Notes: a model not told the origin generated them from the letters alone. A DNA stretch of 64,000 nt from Afipia sp. GAS231 (GCF_900103365.1 NZ_LT629703.1:682001-746000), one strand, 5' to 3'; numbered from the stretch's first letter, positions 33,943 through 43,540 are shown. Numbers and translations: made by a program.

Positions 33943-36900
33943 GGCCTAGCACGGTCGCGACGTCCTTTTCGTAGCCGGCGATCAGGTCGCGCTCCAGCCG
34001 GCGGTCGGGGCTGTAGGCGAAGACGTCGAACGGCGTGCCGCGCAACACCTTCAGCTTGGCGAGGATCTTGAACAGCGGCATCATCCAGGAAGCGCTGAAG
34101 GCGCGCTTGCCCGGCCGCCCCGCAGCATCCGGTTTGCCGGCCAGCATTGGCGCTGCGAGATTGAACGAGAGCTTGAAATCGCCTTCGAACTGGTCGCGCA
34201 GTTGCTTTTCGAAACGGCCGTCAGTGAACAGCCGCGCCACTTCGTACTCGTCCTTGTAGGCGAGCAGTTTGGCGTAGTTGATCGCGACCGCCCGCGGCAG
34301 TTCGTCGCCGAAGCCGCCATTCGCCGCGGCATTGCGCACCTGCGTCACGGCGTTGCGATAGCGGTCGGCGAGTTTCGCGTCCTGATACGCGGTCAACAGG
34401 GCGCTGCGGTGCGCGATGATCTCGTCGAGCGACATCGCCTCCAGCGTCTTTGGCGCAACCGTATCGTCCTGGTCTTTCATCATCGCGACCAGCCGCGCCG
34501 GATCGTGCGCGGCGAGACGGCCGAGCTGGAACGCCTGCGTGTTCATCTTGATTGCGACGCCATTGACTTCGATCGCCTGCTCGATCGACTTTGCCGACAA
34601 CGGCAGCAGCCCCTTCTGATAGGCAAAGCCCATCATCATCATGTTGGTGGCGATGGAATCGCCGAGCAGCGTTTCCGCGGGCTTGGTGAAATCGAAGAAC
34701 GACGAGTCCTTGCGCAGCGCGGTTTCCAGCACGCCGTTGACCTTGCGGGCCTGGAAGTTGAAATCGCGGTTGAGGATGAAGTCGGCGATCGGAATCAGAT
34801 GGGTGTTGATGACCCCGGTGGTGCGGCTGGATTCGCACAGCGTCATGGTGTCTTTTGCAACTGCCACCACTTCGTCCGCGGCGAGCACGAGATCGGCGGT
34901 GCCGGTGACGATGCGCGAACAGGTAACATCGGCGGTGTGTTCAGAAAGCCGGACGTGGCTCAGCACCGCACCGCCCTTCTGCGCGAGGCCGGACATGTCG
35001 AGGATCATGCTGGCCTTGCCTTCGATGTGAGCGGCCATGCCGAGCAGCGCGCCGATCGTCAGCACGCCGGTACCGCCGACGCCGCCGACGGCGATGTTAT
35101 ACGGCCGATCCAGCGTCGGGCGCGACGCCGGCTCCGGCAGTTCACCGATATCGCCGACGCCCGCGGGCACGCGGCGGCGCATCTTGCCGCCATCGATGGT
35201 GACGAAGGACGGGCAAAAGCCCTTTACGCAGGAATAGTCCTTGTTGCAGGTCGACTGGTTGATGGTGCGCTTGCGCCCCATCTCGGTTTCCAGCGGCTCG
35301 ACCGAGATGCAGTTCGACTGCACCGAGCAGTCGCCGCAGCCTTCGCAGACGGCCGGATTGATCATGACGCGCCGTGCCGGATCCTCCAGCAGGCCGCGCT
35401 TGCGGCGGCGGCGCTTTTCGGCGGCACAGGTCTGCACGAATACGATCGCGGACGCGCCCTTGACCTTGCGCAGCGTCTTCTGAACGGTGTCGAGATCGTC
35501 GCGATGCGCGACCTTGACGCCGGGCGCGATATCGGATGCCGGATAGGCCTCAGGCGTTTCCGAGACCAGGTAGATTTCGCGGATGCCTTCGGCATGAAGC
35601 TGGAAGGTGATCTGTTGCGGCGACAATTCGCCATCGACATGCTGGCCGCCGGTCATCGCGGTCGCGTCGTTATAGAGGATCTTGTAGGTGATGTTGGCGC
35701 CAGAGGACACCGCCTGACGGATCGCGAGGCTGCCGGAGTGGAAGTAGGTGCCGTCGCCGAGATTGGCGAACACATGCTCTTCCTTGGTGAACGGCGCGAC
35801 GCCGACCCACGGAATGCCCTCGCCGCCCATGTGCGTAAACGTCTCGGTCGAGCGGTCCATCCACAGCGCCATGAAGTGACAGCCGATGCCGGCGAAGGCG
35901 CGGCTGCCTTCCGGCACCTTGGTCGAGGTGTTGTGCGGGCAACCCGAACAGAAATACGGCGTGCGGGTGATCGGTGCGACCGCCTGCATCTGGGTCGCTT
36001 CCCGGCCGTTGAACCAGTCGGCCTTGGCACGCAGCATCGCTGCGATTTCGGGATTGAGATTCAATCGAAGCAGCCGCTCGGTCAGTGAACTCGCCAGCGA
36101 CGCGACGCTCAACTCTGCTGCAAAGGGGAGGAAGCGCTTGTCGTGATCGTCCATCTTGCCGATGATGCGCGGGCGGACGTCGTCACGCCAGTTGAACAGC
36201 TCCTGCTTGACCTGGTTTTCGACGATCTCGCGGCGCTCTTCGACGATGAAGATCTCTTCCAGCCCGACGGCGAATTCACGCACGCCCTGCGGCTCCAGCG
36301 GCCACGGCATGCCGATCTTGTAAAGCCGCAGACCGATCTTGGCGGCGACATCAGGCGTGACGCCGAGTTCGCGCAGGGCCTGACGGATGTCCTCGTAGCT
36401 CTTGCCTGACGCCATGATGCCGTAACGGGCATTCGGCGAATCCATGGTGATGCGGTTGACCTTGTTGGCGCGGGCAAAGGCGATCGCGGCAAAACCCTTG
36501 TGGTCCTGCAGGCGGCGGTCCTGTTCGAAGCGATCGTCGGGCCAGCGCAGGTTGAGGCCGCCGGGCGGCATTTCAAAATCAGTGGGTATGACGAAGGGTG
36601 TCATCTCGTCGGTGAGGTCGATCTCGGCGGTGGTTTCCACCGTCTCGGTAATCACCTTCATGCCGACCCAGCAGCCGGAGTAGCGCGACATCGCGATCCC
36701 CAACAGGCCCATCTCGATCATTTCGTGGATGCTGGAGGGGTAGAGATACGGCATCAGCGCCGACATGAAGGCGTGGTCGGACTGGTGCGGCACGGTAGAG
36801 GATTTGGCGCCGTGGTCGTCGCCGGCCAGCACCAGCACACCGCCGTTTTTGGCAGACCCCGCCGTATTGCCATGGCGGAAGACGTCGCCGCAGCGATCGA

Positions 36901-37261
36901 CGCCGGGGCCCTTGCCGTACCAGATGCCGACCACGCCATCATATTTGGCGCCGGGCGACAGATTGAGCTGCTGCGAACCCCAGACCGCGGTGGCCGCAAG
37001 GTCCTCGTTCACACCGGGCTGGAACTTGATGTTGTACTGCTCGAGATGCTTGCGGGCGGCGAAAAGCTGCTGGTCGTAGCCGCCGAGCGGCGAACCGCGG
37101 TAGCCGGAGATGAAGCCGGCGGTGTTCAGCCCCGCGGCGCGGTCGCGCCGGATTTGCGCCATCGGCAGGCGGACCAGCGCCTGAATGCCGGTCAGGAAGA
37201 CATGGCCGGAGCCTTGGGTGTACTTTTGATCGAGACTGATCGGACCCTGGTTGATTCCCAT
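33767..37261 (-). CDS. Indolepyruvate/2-oxoacid ferredoxin oxidoreductase, fused subunits
   Basis: The start at 37261 (GAGGG upstream) gives 1164 residues, matching the fused IorA-IorB-type proteins of proteobacteria. The N-terminal half holds the pyrimidine and TPP-binding regions (AWG-type TAVWGSQQLNLSPGA, GIGCHFMALWMDR, GDGTYFHSG). A ferredoxin-like cluster follows (VCEGCGDCSVQSNC) and CSGCPHNTS lies earlier. The gamma domain starts at NIAVGGVGGTGVLTIG. It should oxidatively decarboxylate aryl or branched 2-oxo acids to acyl-CoA, reducing ferredoxin. The C-terminal ~200 residues match DUF6537. Confidence 0.88.
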   Translation of the reverse strand: MGINQGPISLDQKYTQGSGHVFLTGIQALVRLPMAQIRRDRAAGLNTAGFISGYRGSPLGGYDQQLFAARKHLEQYNIKFQPGVNEDLAATAVWGSQQLNLSPGAKYDGVVGIWYGKGPGVDRCGDVFRHGNTAGSAKNGGVLVLAGDDHGAKSSTVPHQSDHAFMSALMPYLYPSSIHEMIEMGLLGIAMSRYSGCWVGMKVITETVETTAEIDLTDEMTPFVIPTDFEMPPGGLNLRWPDDRFEQDRRLQDHKGFAAIAFARANKVNRITMDSPNARYGIMASGKSYEDIRQALRELGVTPDVAAKIGLRLYKIGMPWPLEPQGVREFAVGLEEIFIVEERREIVENQVKQELFNWRDDVRPRIIGKMDDHDKRFLPFAAELSVASLASSLTERLLRLNLNPEIAAMLRAKADWFNGREATQMQAVAPITRTPYFCSGCPHNTSTKVPEGSRAFAGIGCHFMALWMDRSTETFTHMGGEGIPWVGVAPFTKEEHVFANLGDGTYFHSGSLAIRQAVSSGANITYKILYNDATAMTGGQHVDGELSPQQITFQLHAEGIREIYLVSETPEAYPASDIAPGVKVAHRDDLDTVQKTLRKVKGASAIVFVQTCAAEKRRRRKRGLLEDPARRVMINPAVCEGCGDCSVQSNCISVEPLETEMGRKRTINQSTCNKDYSCVKGFCPSFVTIDGGKMRRRVPAGVGDIGELPEPASRPTLDRPYNIAVGGVGGTGVLTIGALLGMAAHIEGKASMILDMSGLAQKGGAVLSHVRLSEHTADVTCSRIVTGTADLVLAADEVVAVAKDTMTLCESSRTTGVINTHLIPIADFILNRDFNFQARKVNGVLETALRKDSSFFDFTKPAETLLGDSIATNMMMMGFAYQKGLLPLSAKSIEQAIEVNGVAIKMNTQAFQLGRLAAHDPARLVAMMKDQDDTVAPKTLEAMSLDEIIAHRSALLTAYQDAKLADRYRNAVTQVRNAAANGGFGDELPRAVAINYAKLLAYKDEYEVARLFTDGRFEKQLRDQFEGDFKLSFNLAAPMLAGKPDAAGRPGKRAFSASWMMPLFKILAKLKVLRGTPFDVFAYSPDRRLERDLIAGYEKDVATVLGLLSPVNLDTAIELLSLPDRIRGYGPVKEKAVQDAKVRYAQLAADLVSPPPAPRQIAAE

Positions 37262-37506
37262 TGTGCCCTCTTCCACCCTTTAAGACGTGATCGCGACGGC
37301 GCTTATTTGGCTAGTCATCTGAACTGATTAGAACCAGTCTATGTCGGATGTTTCGCTCCACGCACTACAAATCTGGGCAACTTGGCTGTCCTTTCAAAGA
37401 TCGCAATTTCGTGCCGGGAATAATGCTCTGGATTTTCGGTTTGTGTCGTCCGGGAGCCCTCGCGCGAAATGGCGTGACAGGCGATAACGTCCGAAGGGGT
37501 CCATCG

Positions 37507-38745
37507 GTGCAGAGACAGAACCGGAAAATGCGCGCGATTCTTCTGAGCGTCCTGTTGTGCACTGCGCTCGCGGGCGAATGCCTCGCGGACGCCCAGGCCG
37601 ACATCGCGGCCGAACAGGTCGCGCGCGGCAAGGCGCTGGTCGATGCCGGCGACTGCGCGAGCTGCCATACCGCTGACGCCGCCAAACCGTTTGCGGGGGG
37701 AAAACGGATCGATACGCCGTTCGGCGGCATCTATTCGCCCAACCTGACGCCGGACCACGATACTGGCTTGGGCGGATGGAGCGACGACGATTTTTATCGC
37801 GCGCTGCGCTTCGGCGTGGCGCCCGATGGTTCGCGCTATTACCCGGCCTTCCCCTATCCGAATTTCACAAAGCTCACCCGCCAGGACATCGCTGCGATCC
37901 GGGCCTATCTCGCAACGCTGACGTCGGTGAAGAATTCCGCGCCGCCGCCGGAATTGCGCTTTCCGCTGAACTATCGCGTCCTGATGCGGGGCTGGAACTG
38001 GCTGTTCTTCAAGCCGGGCATTGTGATGCCCGATCAAGGGAGAAGCGCGGAATGGAATCGCGGCCGCTACCTGGTCGAAGGCCCCGGCCACTGCGGCGCC
38101 TGCCACACGCCGAAAAACATCTTTGGCGCCGACAAACGCGGCCAGGCGTTCGGCGGCGGACTGGTGCAAGGCATGTTCGCGCCACGGCTGGATGCGGCGG
38201 AGCGCAGCGGGCTAAAATCCTGGAGCGCGGAAGATATCGCCGAATATCTGCAGAGCGGCCGCAACGGCCGCAGCCACGCCGGCGAACTGATGTCGGAGGT
38301 CGTGGTCAATTCGACCTCCAGGATGAGCGATGCGGATGTCCGCGCTATCGCGGTGTATCTGAAGGATCTGCCGGCAGGTCGCGCGGAGCCTGCGGTCAGC
38401 ACAGCGCCGGCTGCGGCGATGACCGACGGCGAGAAGCTCTACAAGGGCGCCTGCATCGCCTGCCACGAGGCCGATGGATCGGGCGCGCCGCGGATCTATC
38501 CGCCCCTGCCCGGGAATGCCAACCTGCAATCGTCGGATCCCTCCTCGACGCTGCGCGTCATCCTCGACGGCGCGCAGACCGTGACGACGCCGCGCGCGCC
38601 CAACAAGGGATCGATGCCGGCATATGCCGCCAAGATGACCGATCAGGAGATCGCCGACGTCACGACCTATATCCGCAATGCCTGGGGCAATGCGGCACCG
38701 GCGGTCAGCGCAGAGCAAGTGGCAAAGGCACGCAAGGGGAAATAG
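37507..38745 (+). CDS. Triheme cytochrome c (alcohol/gluconate dehydrogenase subunit type)
   Basis: I chose GTG at 37507 (AAGGGG at good spacing) giving MQRQNRKMRAILLSVLLC, a proper signal peptide; the ATG at 37528 is the alternative. Length is about 412 residues. Three heme sites are present: CASCH, CGACH and CIACH, each starting a cytochrome c domain. This is the layout of the cytochrome subunit of membrane-bound alcohol, aldehyde or gluconate dehydrogenases. No flavoprotein or PQQ subunit lies beside it, so its partner is elsewhere or it serves another donor. Confidence 0.85.
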   Translation: MQRQNRKMRAILLSVLLCTALAGECLADAQADIAAEQVARGKALVDAGDCASCHTADAAKPFAGGKRIDTPFGGIYSPNLTPDHDTGLGGWSDDDFYRALRFGVAPDGSRYYPAFPYPNFTKLTRQDIAAIRAYLATLTSVKNSAPPPELRFPLNYRVLMRGWNWLFFKPGIVMPDQGRSAEWNRGRYLVEGPGHCGACHTPKNIFGADKRGQAFGGGLVQGMFAPRLDAAERSGLKSWSAEDIAEYLQSGRNGRSHAGELMSEVVVNSTSRMSDADVRAIAVYLKDLPAGRAEPAVSTAPAAAMTDGEKLYKGACIACHEADGSGAPRIYPPLPGNANLQSSDPSSTLRVILDGAQTVTTPRAPNKGSMPAYAAKMTDQEIADVTTYIRNAWGNAAPAVSAEQVAKARKGK

Positions 38746-38746
38746 C

Positions 38747-39385
38747 TCAGCGCTTATCCTCGAAGACAAACTTGGGCATTTCCCATTTGTAGCGGATGGC
38801 CAACAGCCGCAGCGTCAGGCCGAACGCGAAGGTCAGCGCGGTCCAGAGTTCGTCATTCAATTTGAGACCGAAGGCGGTGGCGTAGAACAGCCCGGTCGCG
38901 ACCGAGACGCTGGCGTAGAGCTCGCTGCGAAACAGCAGCGGCACGTCGTTGCAGAGGATGTCGCGCAGCACGCCGCCGGCGCAGCCGGTGATCATGCCCG
39001 CCACGATCACGATCGGCAGCGACGCGTTGACCTGCCAGGCGACATCGCAGCCGGCCATGGTGAACACCACGAGCCCGATCGCATCGAGTACCAGGAACGC
39101 CAGGTTCAGCCGGTGCACGATCCGTGCGATCAGGATGGTCGCGAAGGCGGCGATTGCCGTCAGCGCCAGATAGGACGGGTTCTGCACCCAGACCAGCGGA
39201 TAATGGCCGAGCAGCACGTCTCTGATGGTGCCGCCGCCGAGCGCGGTAATGCAACCCAGCATGCAGACGCCGGCCCAATCCATGCTGCGCCGCCCCGCCG
39301 CCAATGCGGCCGTCATCGCCTGCGCGGTCAGGGCGACATAGGACAGCAAATGCAGCACGGTATCGCTGGGCGGCAGGTTCCACAT
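38747..39385 (-). CDS. TRIC/UPF0126 family membrane protein
   Basis: A 212-residue protein starting at 39385 with AGGAGGT upstream. Two UPF0126 repeats are visible: GGGTIRDVLLG and AGGVLRDILC, each within a three-helix bundle, with a seventh helix at the end. Prokaryotic TRIC proteins are trimeric K+-permeable channels. It converges with the triheme cytochrome gene, with 1 bp between stops. Confidence 0.85.
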   Translation of the reverse strand: MWNLPPSDTVLHLLSYVALTAQAMTAALAAGRRSMDWAGVCMLGCITALGGGTIRDVLLGHYPLVWVQNPSYLALTAIAAFATILIARIVHRLNLAFLVLDAIGLVVFTMAGCDVAWQVNASLPIVIVAGMITGCAGGVLRDILCNDVPLLFRSELYASVSVATGLFYATAFGLKLNDELWTALTFAFGLTLRLLAIRYKWEMPKFVFEDKR

Positions 39386-39533
39386 GACAACCTCCTGGCG
39401 GCCTCAAAGTAGCGTTGGAACCGGGAATCACCGGTTCCATCATGAACGGGTTGCAAGATGGCGCGGAACATCCGCGCGCGCCAGCCATTGTCCCCCACGC
39501 TTAGCTTTGGGGTGCTAACGGAGGAACCTTTTC

Positions 39534-39968
39534 ATGGCATACCAACCCAACCCGAACGATCCCTACCGCGCCAGCCTGAGCGACGACGAATTCCGCCGTC
39601 AGGCCCGCCTCAACAGTCTCGACAACGAGTTGCAGCCCGATCCGGAACTCGCCGAAGGCTCCGCCAGCGGCGGCAAGGTCGCGATGTGCGCGATTGCGAT
39701 CGCCGTGGTGATGGGTGCGTTGTTCTATGGATTGAACAACACCAGCGTGAACCAGGCCGGTACTTCGGCGACCACCCAGACCGCGCAGACGCGGCCGGAA
39801 ACACCCGCAGCACCTCCGGGCATGCGTGACGTGACGCCGAAGGCCGGCAGCAACTCCGGCATGACCACCGGTGCGGCGCCCTCGCGCCCTTCAACGCCGG
39901 CGCCGGCCAACCCCGACATGAACAAGACGGCCTCTCCCCCGGCCGATAGCGCACCCGCCGCGAAGTAA
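39534..39968 (+). CDS. Single-pass membrane protein with Pro/Thr-rich tail
   Basis: The 144-residue product starts at 39534 with a strong GGAGGAA site. A soluble N terminus (PNDPYRASLSDDEFRRQARL) precedes one membrane segment (VAMCAIAIAVVMGALFYGL, about 49-67). The remaining Pro/Ala/Thr/Ser tail is disordered and periplasmic. No function known. A strong terminator follows. Confidence 0.7.
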   Translation: MAYQPNPNDPYRASLSDDEFRRQARLNSLDNELQPDPELAEGSASGGKVAMCAIAIAVVMGALFYGLNNTSVNQAGTSATTQTAQTRPETPAAPPGMRDVTPKAGSNSGMTTGAAPSRPSTPAPANPDMNKTASPPADSAPAAK

Positions 39969-39985
39969 CGGCTGAAGCGCCAACG

Positions 39986-40020
39986 GAAAGCGCAGCGGGC
40001 TCCTGTCCGCTGCGCTTTCT
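39986..40020. terminator. Bidirectional terminator
   Basis: GAAAGCGCAGCGG and CCGCTGCGCTTTC pair perfectly around GCTCCTGT. It lies between convergent genes ending at 39968 and 40040 and can serve both. Confidence 0.8.
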
Positions 40021-40039
40021 ATTTGTCCAGGCGTTCCGT

Positions 40040-40918
40040 TCAGGGTTTTGGCAGTTTGCCGATCCAGGTCAGGATCGCATCCGTCACCGCCGCCGGCTGC
40101 TCCGGTATCAGCGCGTGACTGGCATTCGCGATCACCACGATCTCCGCGCGCGCCCCGAACTCTTCCTTGATCTCGTTCATCATGCTGCGCGGCTTGAACG
40201 GATCGAGTTCGGCCTGCAGGTCAAGCAGCGGCGCCTTGCCGCCTGGCCACCACTCCGGCTGTTTGGTGGCGCGGCCGGCGGCGAACTGCGATTCGTCGAC
40301 CTCGGGATGCCAGCCCGACAACCACACCCGTGCGTCATGGCCCGGCGCAAAGAACGCGAAGCGCAGGGCTTCCAGCCGTTCGGCCTCGGGGCGCGACAGG
40401 TCGCCGGCCTTTTTGACCGCGTCGGACAATTCCTTGGCGCCGGCAAATCCGGCCGGATAGGCCTTGGCGGCCGCGGCGACGATCACCACCCCACGCACCA
40501 GCTCGGGAGTGTCGGTCGCCGTCATGCGTCCGACCCAGTTTCCAAACGCGTGACCGACGATGACGGCCGGCGTGTTGCCTTGGTGCCGGATCACGGCGGC
40601 GATATCGCGCGCAAAATCGTGCAGCGTCAGGTTTTGCATCGGGCCATGGCTGTCGCCCGCCCCGCGCGGTTGTGGCCGCAACACGCGAAAGCCCGCTTTG
40701 GCGATGCCTGCTGCAAGATCGTCGAAATCGAAGGAGTCGCGGCCGCGTCCCGGCAACAGCACCACCGGTGGACCGCTGCCCTCGGTGATGACGTCGATCC
40801 GCACGTCGTCATACGTCACGATTTCCCGCGCGCGCTCGGCCTGCGCGGCCGGAGCGCCAAAAATCACGGTTGGGATCGCCAGACAGAGGCCGGCGAGAAC
40901 CAGTTGGCCCAACTTCAT
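40040..40918 (-). CDS. Alpha/beta-hydrolase fold protein lacking the nucleophilic Ser
   Basis: The ATG at 40918 overlaps the previous stop by one base (TGATG). A signal peptide (MKLGQLVLAGLCLAIPTVIFG...AQA) predicts export. The fold is clear: VVLLPGRGRDSFDFDDLA with the oxyanion region, then IVGHAFGNWVGRM at the nucleophile elbow, ELDPFKP for the acid and NASHALIPEQP for the His. The elbow reads GHAFG where GxSxG is expected, so Ala replaces the catalytic Ser. It is either non-hydrolytic or uses another mechanism. Co-transcribed with the PEP-mutase-like gene upstream. Confidence 0.8.
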   Translation of the reverse strand: MKLGQLVLAGLCLAIPTVIFGAPAAQAERAREIVTYDDVRIDVITEGSGPPVVLLPGRGRDSFDFDDLAAGIAKAGFRVLRPQPRGAGDSHGPMQNLTLHDFARDIAAVIRHQGNTPAVIVGHAFGNWVGRMTATDTPELVRGVVIVAAAAKAYPAGFAGAKELSDAVKKAGDLSRPEAERLEALRFAFFAPGHDARVWLSGWHPEVDESQFAAGRATKQPEWWPGGKAPLLDLQAELDPFKPRSMMNEIKEEFGARAEIVVIANASHALIPEQPAAVTDAILTWIGKLPKP

Positions 40919-41733
40919 CACTGGCCGGAGAACATCTTGTTGAGTTCGCCGCCGGAATAGCCGTTGGCGAGTTCTGCGAAGGTGCCCTTGTCCGCCATCT
41001 CGCGCGCGGCCTTCATGAAGCCGCCCCAGGCCGAGCGCGCCAGCGAACCGCCGACGCTGATGCGGCGAACGCCGAGATCGCCGGCTTCCTTCAGCGACAG
41101 GCCAGACGCGCCGATCAGGAGATTGACAGGCTTTGGCGCCACCGCCTTCACGATCGCCGAAATGTCTTCCCTGGTCTTGATGCCCGGCGCATAGAGGCAG
41201 TCGGCGCCGGCCTCGGAATAGGCGTTAAGCCGCTCGATCACAAAGCCAAGGTCCGGCTTTCCAACCAGATAGGCTTCGCAACGGCCGGTCAGCATCACAT
41301 TGCTGTCGCCGATTGCCTTGCGCGCCGCCTTGATGCGCGCGACGGCGAGATCGAAATCGTACAGCGGCTTGGCCGCATCGCCGGTGGAATCCTCGATCGA
41401 CAATCCGGCCACGCCGGTCTTGACCCCGCTGATGACATTGACGCCGACTTTGTCGGCCTCGTGGGCGAAGCCGCCTTCGAAATCGGCGTTGACGGGAATG
41501 TCCACGGCCGCGCACAGCGCGGTGAGATGGTCGCAGACGTCGTCGACGGTGACGCGGTTGTCGGCTTTGGCGATGGTCCAGGCAAACCCCGCGCTGGTCG
41601 ACGCCAGCGCCTTGAAGCCGAGATGCTGCAGCGCGCGGGCGCTGCCGACGTCGAACGGGTTCGGAATGATGAAGCAGCCGCTTTCGTGCAGCTTGTGAAA
41701 CGCGGCGCGCTTGTCCGCGGTCGTGACCGGCAT
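40918..41733 (-). CDS. Isocitrate lyase/PEP mutase superfamily protein
   Basis: A 271-residue TIM-barrel protein starting at 41733 with AGGGAGAG upstream. Family features are IPNPFDVGSARAL, ASTSAGFAW, PVNADFEGGFAHE, GLSIEDSTGD and LTGRCEAYL. The KKCGH motif of true isocitrate lyase is absent, so it is in the PEP mutase/oxaloacetate decarboxylase-like branch that cleaves C-C or P-C bonds of 2-oxo acids. Substrate unknown. The gene overlaps the downstream hydrolase-fold gene by one base. Confidence 0.82.
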   Translation of the reverse strand: MPVTTADKRAAFHKLHESGCFIIPNPFDVGSARALQHLGFKALASTSAGFAWTIAKADNRVTVDDVCDHLTALCAAVDIPVNADFEGGFAHEADKVGVNVISGVKTGVAGLSIEDSTGDAAKPLYDFDLAVARIKAARKAIGDSNVMLTGRCEAYLVGKPDLGFVIERLNAYSEAGADCLYAPGIKTREDISAIVKAVAPKPVNLLIGASGLSLKEAGDLGVRRISVGGSLARSAWGGFMKAAREMADKGTFAELANGYSGGELNKMFSGQ

Positions 41734-41854
41734 GGTTTCTCTCCCTGTCTTGTTCGTCGTGATGCTTGTTCACGGTGAAGATAGCGGCGCGCGGCGTCAA
41801 ATGCCAGCGCCGCCGCGAGTGCAGGCACCGCAGCGAGCGCAAGCGCCGCTGGCC

Positions 41855-42163
41855 TCAGGCTGTCACCGGCCGCAAAAAAGTCCGCTCTTCGGCAAGGATG
41901 AGCTTGTTCTCTTCGGCGAAATTGAAATTCGCGATACCTTCCTTGTCACCGCGCAACCGCGCCCGGTAGCTTTCATAGGCCGCCAGACTTTCGAACGAAA
42001 TCAGCGCAAACGCGATGTTGTTGGTGCCCTCATGCGGCATCCAGTATCCCTGCAGATCGCCGCCGCATTTCGGAATGATGCTGAGCCAGTTTTTGGAATA
42101 TTGCTCGAACATCGCCCGCTTGAACGGGTCGATCTGATAGCGGATAAAAACGGTAACGGTCAT
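41855..42163 (-). CDS. NIPSNAP family protein
   Basis: The ATG at 42163 has GGGAG upstream and gives 102 residues. The NIPSNAP ferredoxin-like fold shows in [20 protein letters not shown] at the start and [20 protein letters not shown] in the middle. Cytoplasmic dimeric alpha-beta barrel of unknown substrate. It is divergent from the ArsR-type regulator gene, which might control it. Confidence 0.8.
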   Translation of the reverse strand: MTVTVFIRYQIDPFKRAMFEQYSKNWLSIIPKCGGDLQGYWMPHEGTNNIAFALISFESLAAYESYRARLRGDKEGIANFNFAEENKLILAEERTFLRPVTA

Positions 42164-42187
42164 AGAATAGCTCCCGTGCGTGTTACC

Positions 42188-42298
42188 CGTCATTGCGAGC
42201 GAAGCGAAGCAATCCATCGCGCCGCGAAGGCAGAATGGATTGCTTCGTCGCTGCGCTCCCTTGCACAAACGCTTCGCGTTTGTTGCAGGCAATGACGG
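42188..42298. repeat. CGTCATTGCGAGCGAAGCG repeat
   Basis: Starts CGTCATTGCGAGCGAAGC and ends AGGCAATGACGG; GCAATCCAT and ATGGATTGC are inverted inside. The same family occurs at 44340. It lies in the divergent promoter gap of the NIPSNAP and ArsR genes. Confidence 0.75.
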
Positions 42299-42360
42299 CG
42301 GATATGTCGAATCCACAATACCCACTTGATCGTCGTCGATGCTTCGGCTAACATCGAACT

Positions 42361-43062
42361 ATGAAAGCAGGTCCCGATATCGCCATGGTCGCCTCGCTGG
42401 TCGGCGATCCCGCGCGCTCCAACATGCTGAGCGCGCTGATGACCGGCCGCGCGCTGACGGCGAGCGAACTGGCGCATCAGGCCGGCATCACGCCGCAGAC
42501 CGCAAGTTCGCATCTCGCCAAGCTCGAGGTTGGTGGCCTGATCGAGCAGGAGAAACAGGGGCGTCACCGCTACTACCGCCTCACCGGCCCCGATGTCGCA
42601 AGCGTGCTCGAAGGGCTGGCCGGCCTCGCCGAGCGCGCCGGTCACACCCGCGTCCGCACCGGGCCGAAGGAGCCGGCGCTGCGCCGCGCGCGGATTTGCT
42701 ACGACCATCTCGCCGGCGATCTCGGCGTGCAGATGCTCGACAGCATGCGAAAGCAGAAGCTGGTGCGGCAGAGCAAGCAGGCGATCGAACTCACCGGCGA
42801 GGGCAAGCGCTTCATGGCGCAGGCACTGCAGATCGACGCCGATATGCTGGCCCACCCGCGCCGTCCGGTGTGCAAGGCCTGCCTCGACTGGAGCGAACGC
42901 CGTCATCACCTCGCCGGCACGCTCGGCGCCGCCGTCATGAACCGCTTCACCGAACTGAACTGGGCCGCACGCGATTCCGCGCCCGGCAGCCGCGTCGTCA
43001 ACTTCACCCGCACCGGCGAAAAACGCTTCGCGGCGCTGTTCGGGACCAACGCCGAAACGTGA
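42361..43062 (+). CDS. ArsR-family transcription regulator
   Basis: A 233-residue protein. The winged-helix domain occupies the first ~90 residues: LTASELAHQAGITPQTASSH is the helix-turn-helix and QGRHRYYRLTG the wing. The C-terminal region (about 100-230) is a longer domain with CKACLDWSERRHHLAG, common in alphaproteobacterial ArsR relatives. The Cys-x2-Cys could bind metal or sense redox. It is divergent from the NIPSNAP gene, an obvious candidate target. Confidence 0.88.
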   Translation: MKAGPDIAMVASLVGDPARSNMLSALMTGRALTASELAHQAGITPQTASSHLAKLEVGGLIEQEKQGRHRYYRLTGPDVASVLEGLAGLAERAGHTRVRTGPKEPALRRARICYDHLAGDLGVQMLDSMRKQKLVRQSKQAIELTGEGKRFMAQALQIDADMLAHPRRPVCKACLDWSERRHHLAGTLGAAVMNRFTELNWAARDSAPGSRVVNFTRTGEKRFAALFGTNAET

Positions 43063-43213
43063 GTGGGAATGTGATGCGCAGTGACGATTTGCGCGTGGCT
43101 CACCTTGTTCGAATCCCGAAAATTCATTTTCCATTCATGGTTCGGTACCTAGGTTCCGGCCACGCCGCTTTGCGGCCAGACGCGCCGCGTTGCGGCCCAA
43201 AATGGGAGAGAAC

Positions 43214-43471
43214 ATGAAGTACCTTTTCGCAGCGGCAGTTTTGGTCGCCGGTACGTTCGCAAGCTTCAGCGCCGCGAATGCCGCGGGCGGATGCGGCCCC
43301 GGCTGGCATCGCGGTCCCTATGGCGGATGTCAGCCCAACCGCGGCGACGTTGTCGTCGTCGAGCGGCCGGCGGTCGTTGTCGAACGGCCTCCGGTGGTCG
43401 TCGTCCGGCCCGTCGGCCGTGTCTGCCCCGTCGGCTTCGTCTGGGCCTATGGACGCTGCCGCCCGATCTAA
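43214..43471 (+). CDS. GCG_CRPN-type small exported protein
   Basis: An 85-residue product from the ATG at 43214 (GGGAGAG upstream) with signal peptide MKYLFAAAVLVAGTFASFSAANA. The mature protein begins GGCGPGWHRGPYGGCQPN, the GCG_CRPN motif, followed by Val/Glu/Arg/Pro repeats (VVVERPAVVVERPPVVVVRP). It is extracytoplasmic with unknown role. Closed by a strong terminator; the convergent gene is a family member. Confidence 0.85.
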   Translation: MKYLFAAAVLVAGTFASFSAANAAGGCGPGWHRGPYGGCQPNRGDVVVVERPAVVVERPPVVVVRPVGRVCPVGFVWAYGRCRPI

Positions 43472-43491
43472 GCGCGCCAACCTCACTGGCG

Positions 43492-43519
43492 AAAAGCCCC
43501 GCTTACGCGGGGCTTTTTT
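43492..43519. terminator. Intrinsic terminator
   Basis: AAAAGCCCCGC and GCGGGGCTTTTTT form a perfect stem with a TTA-containing loop, between convergent genes ending at 43471 and 43541. Confidence 0.88.
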
Positions 43520-43540
43520 GTGCGTTGCGTGATGTGGCGA

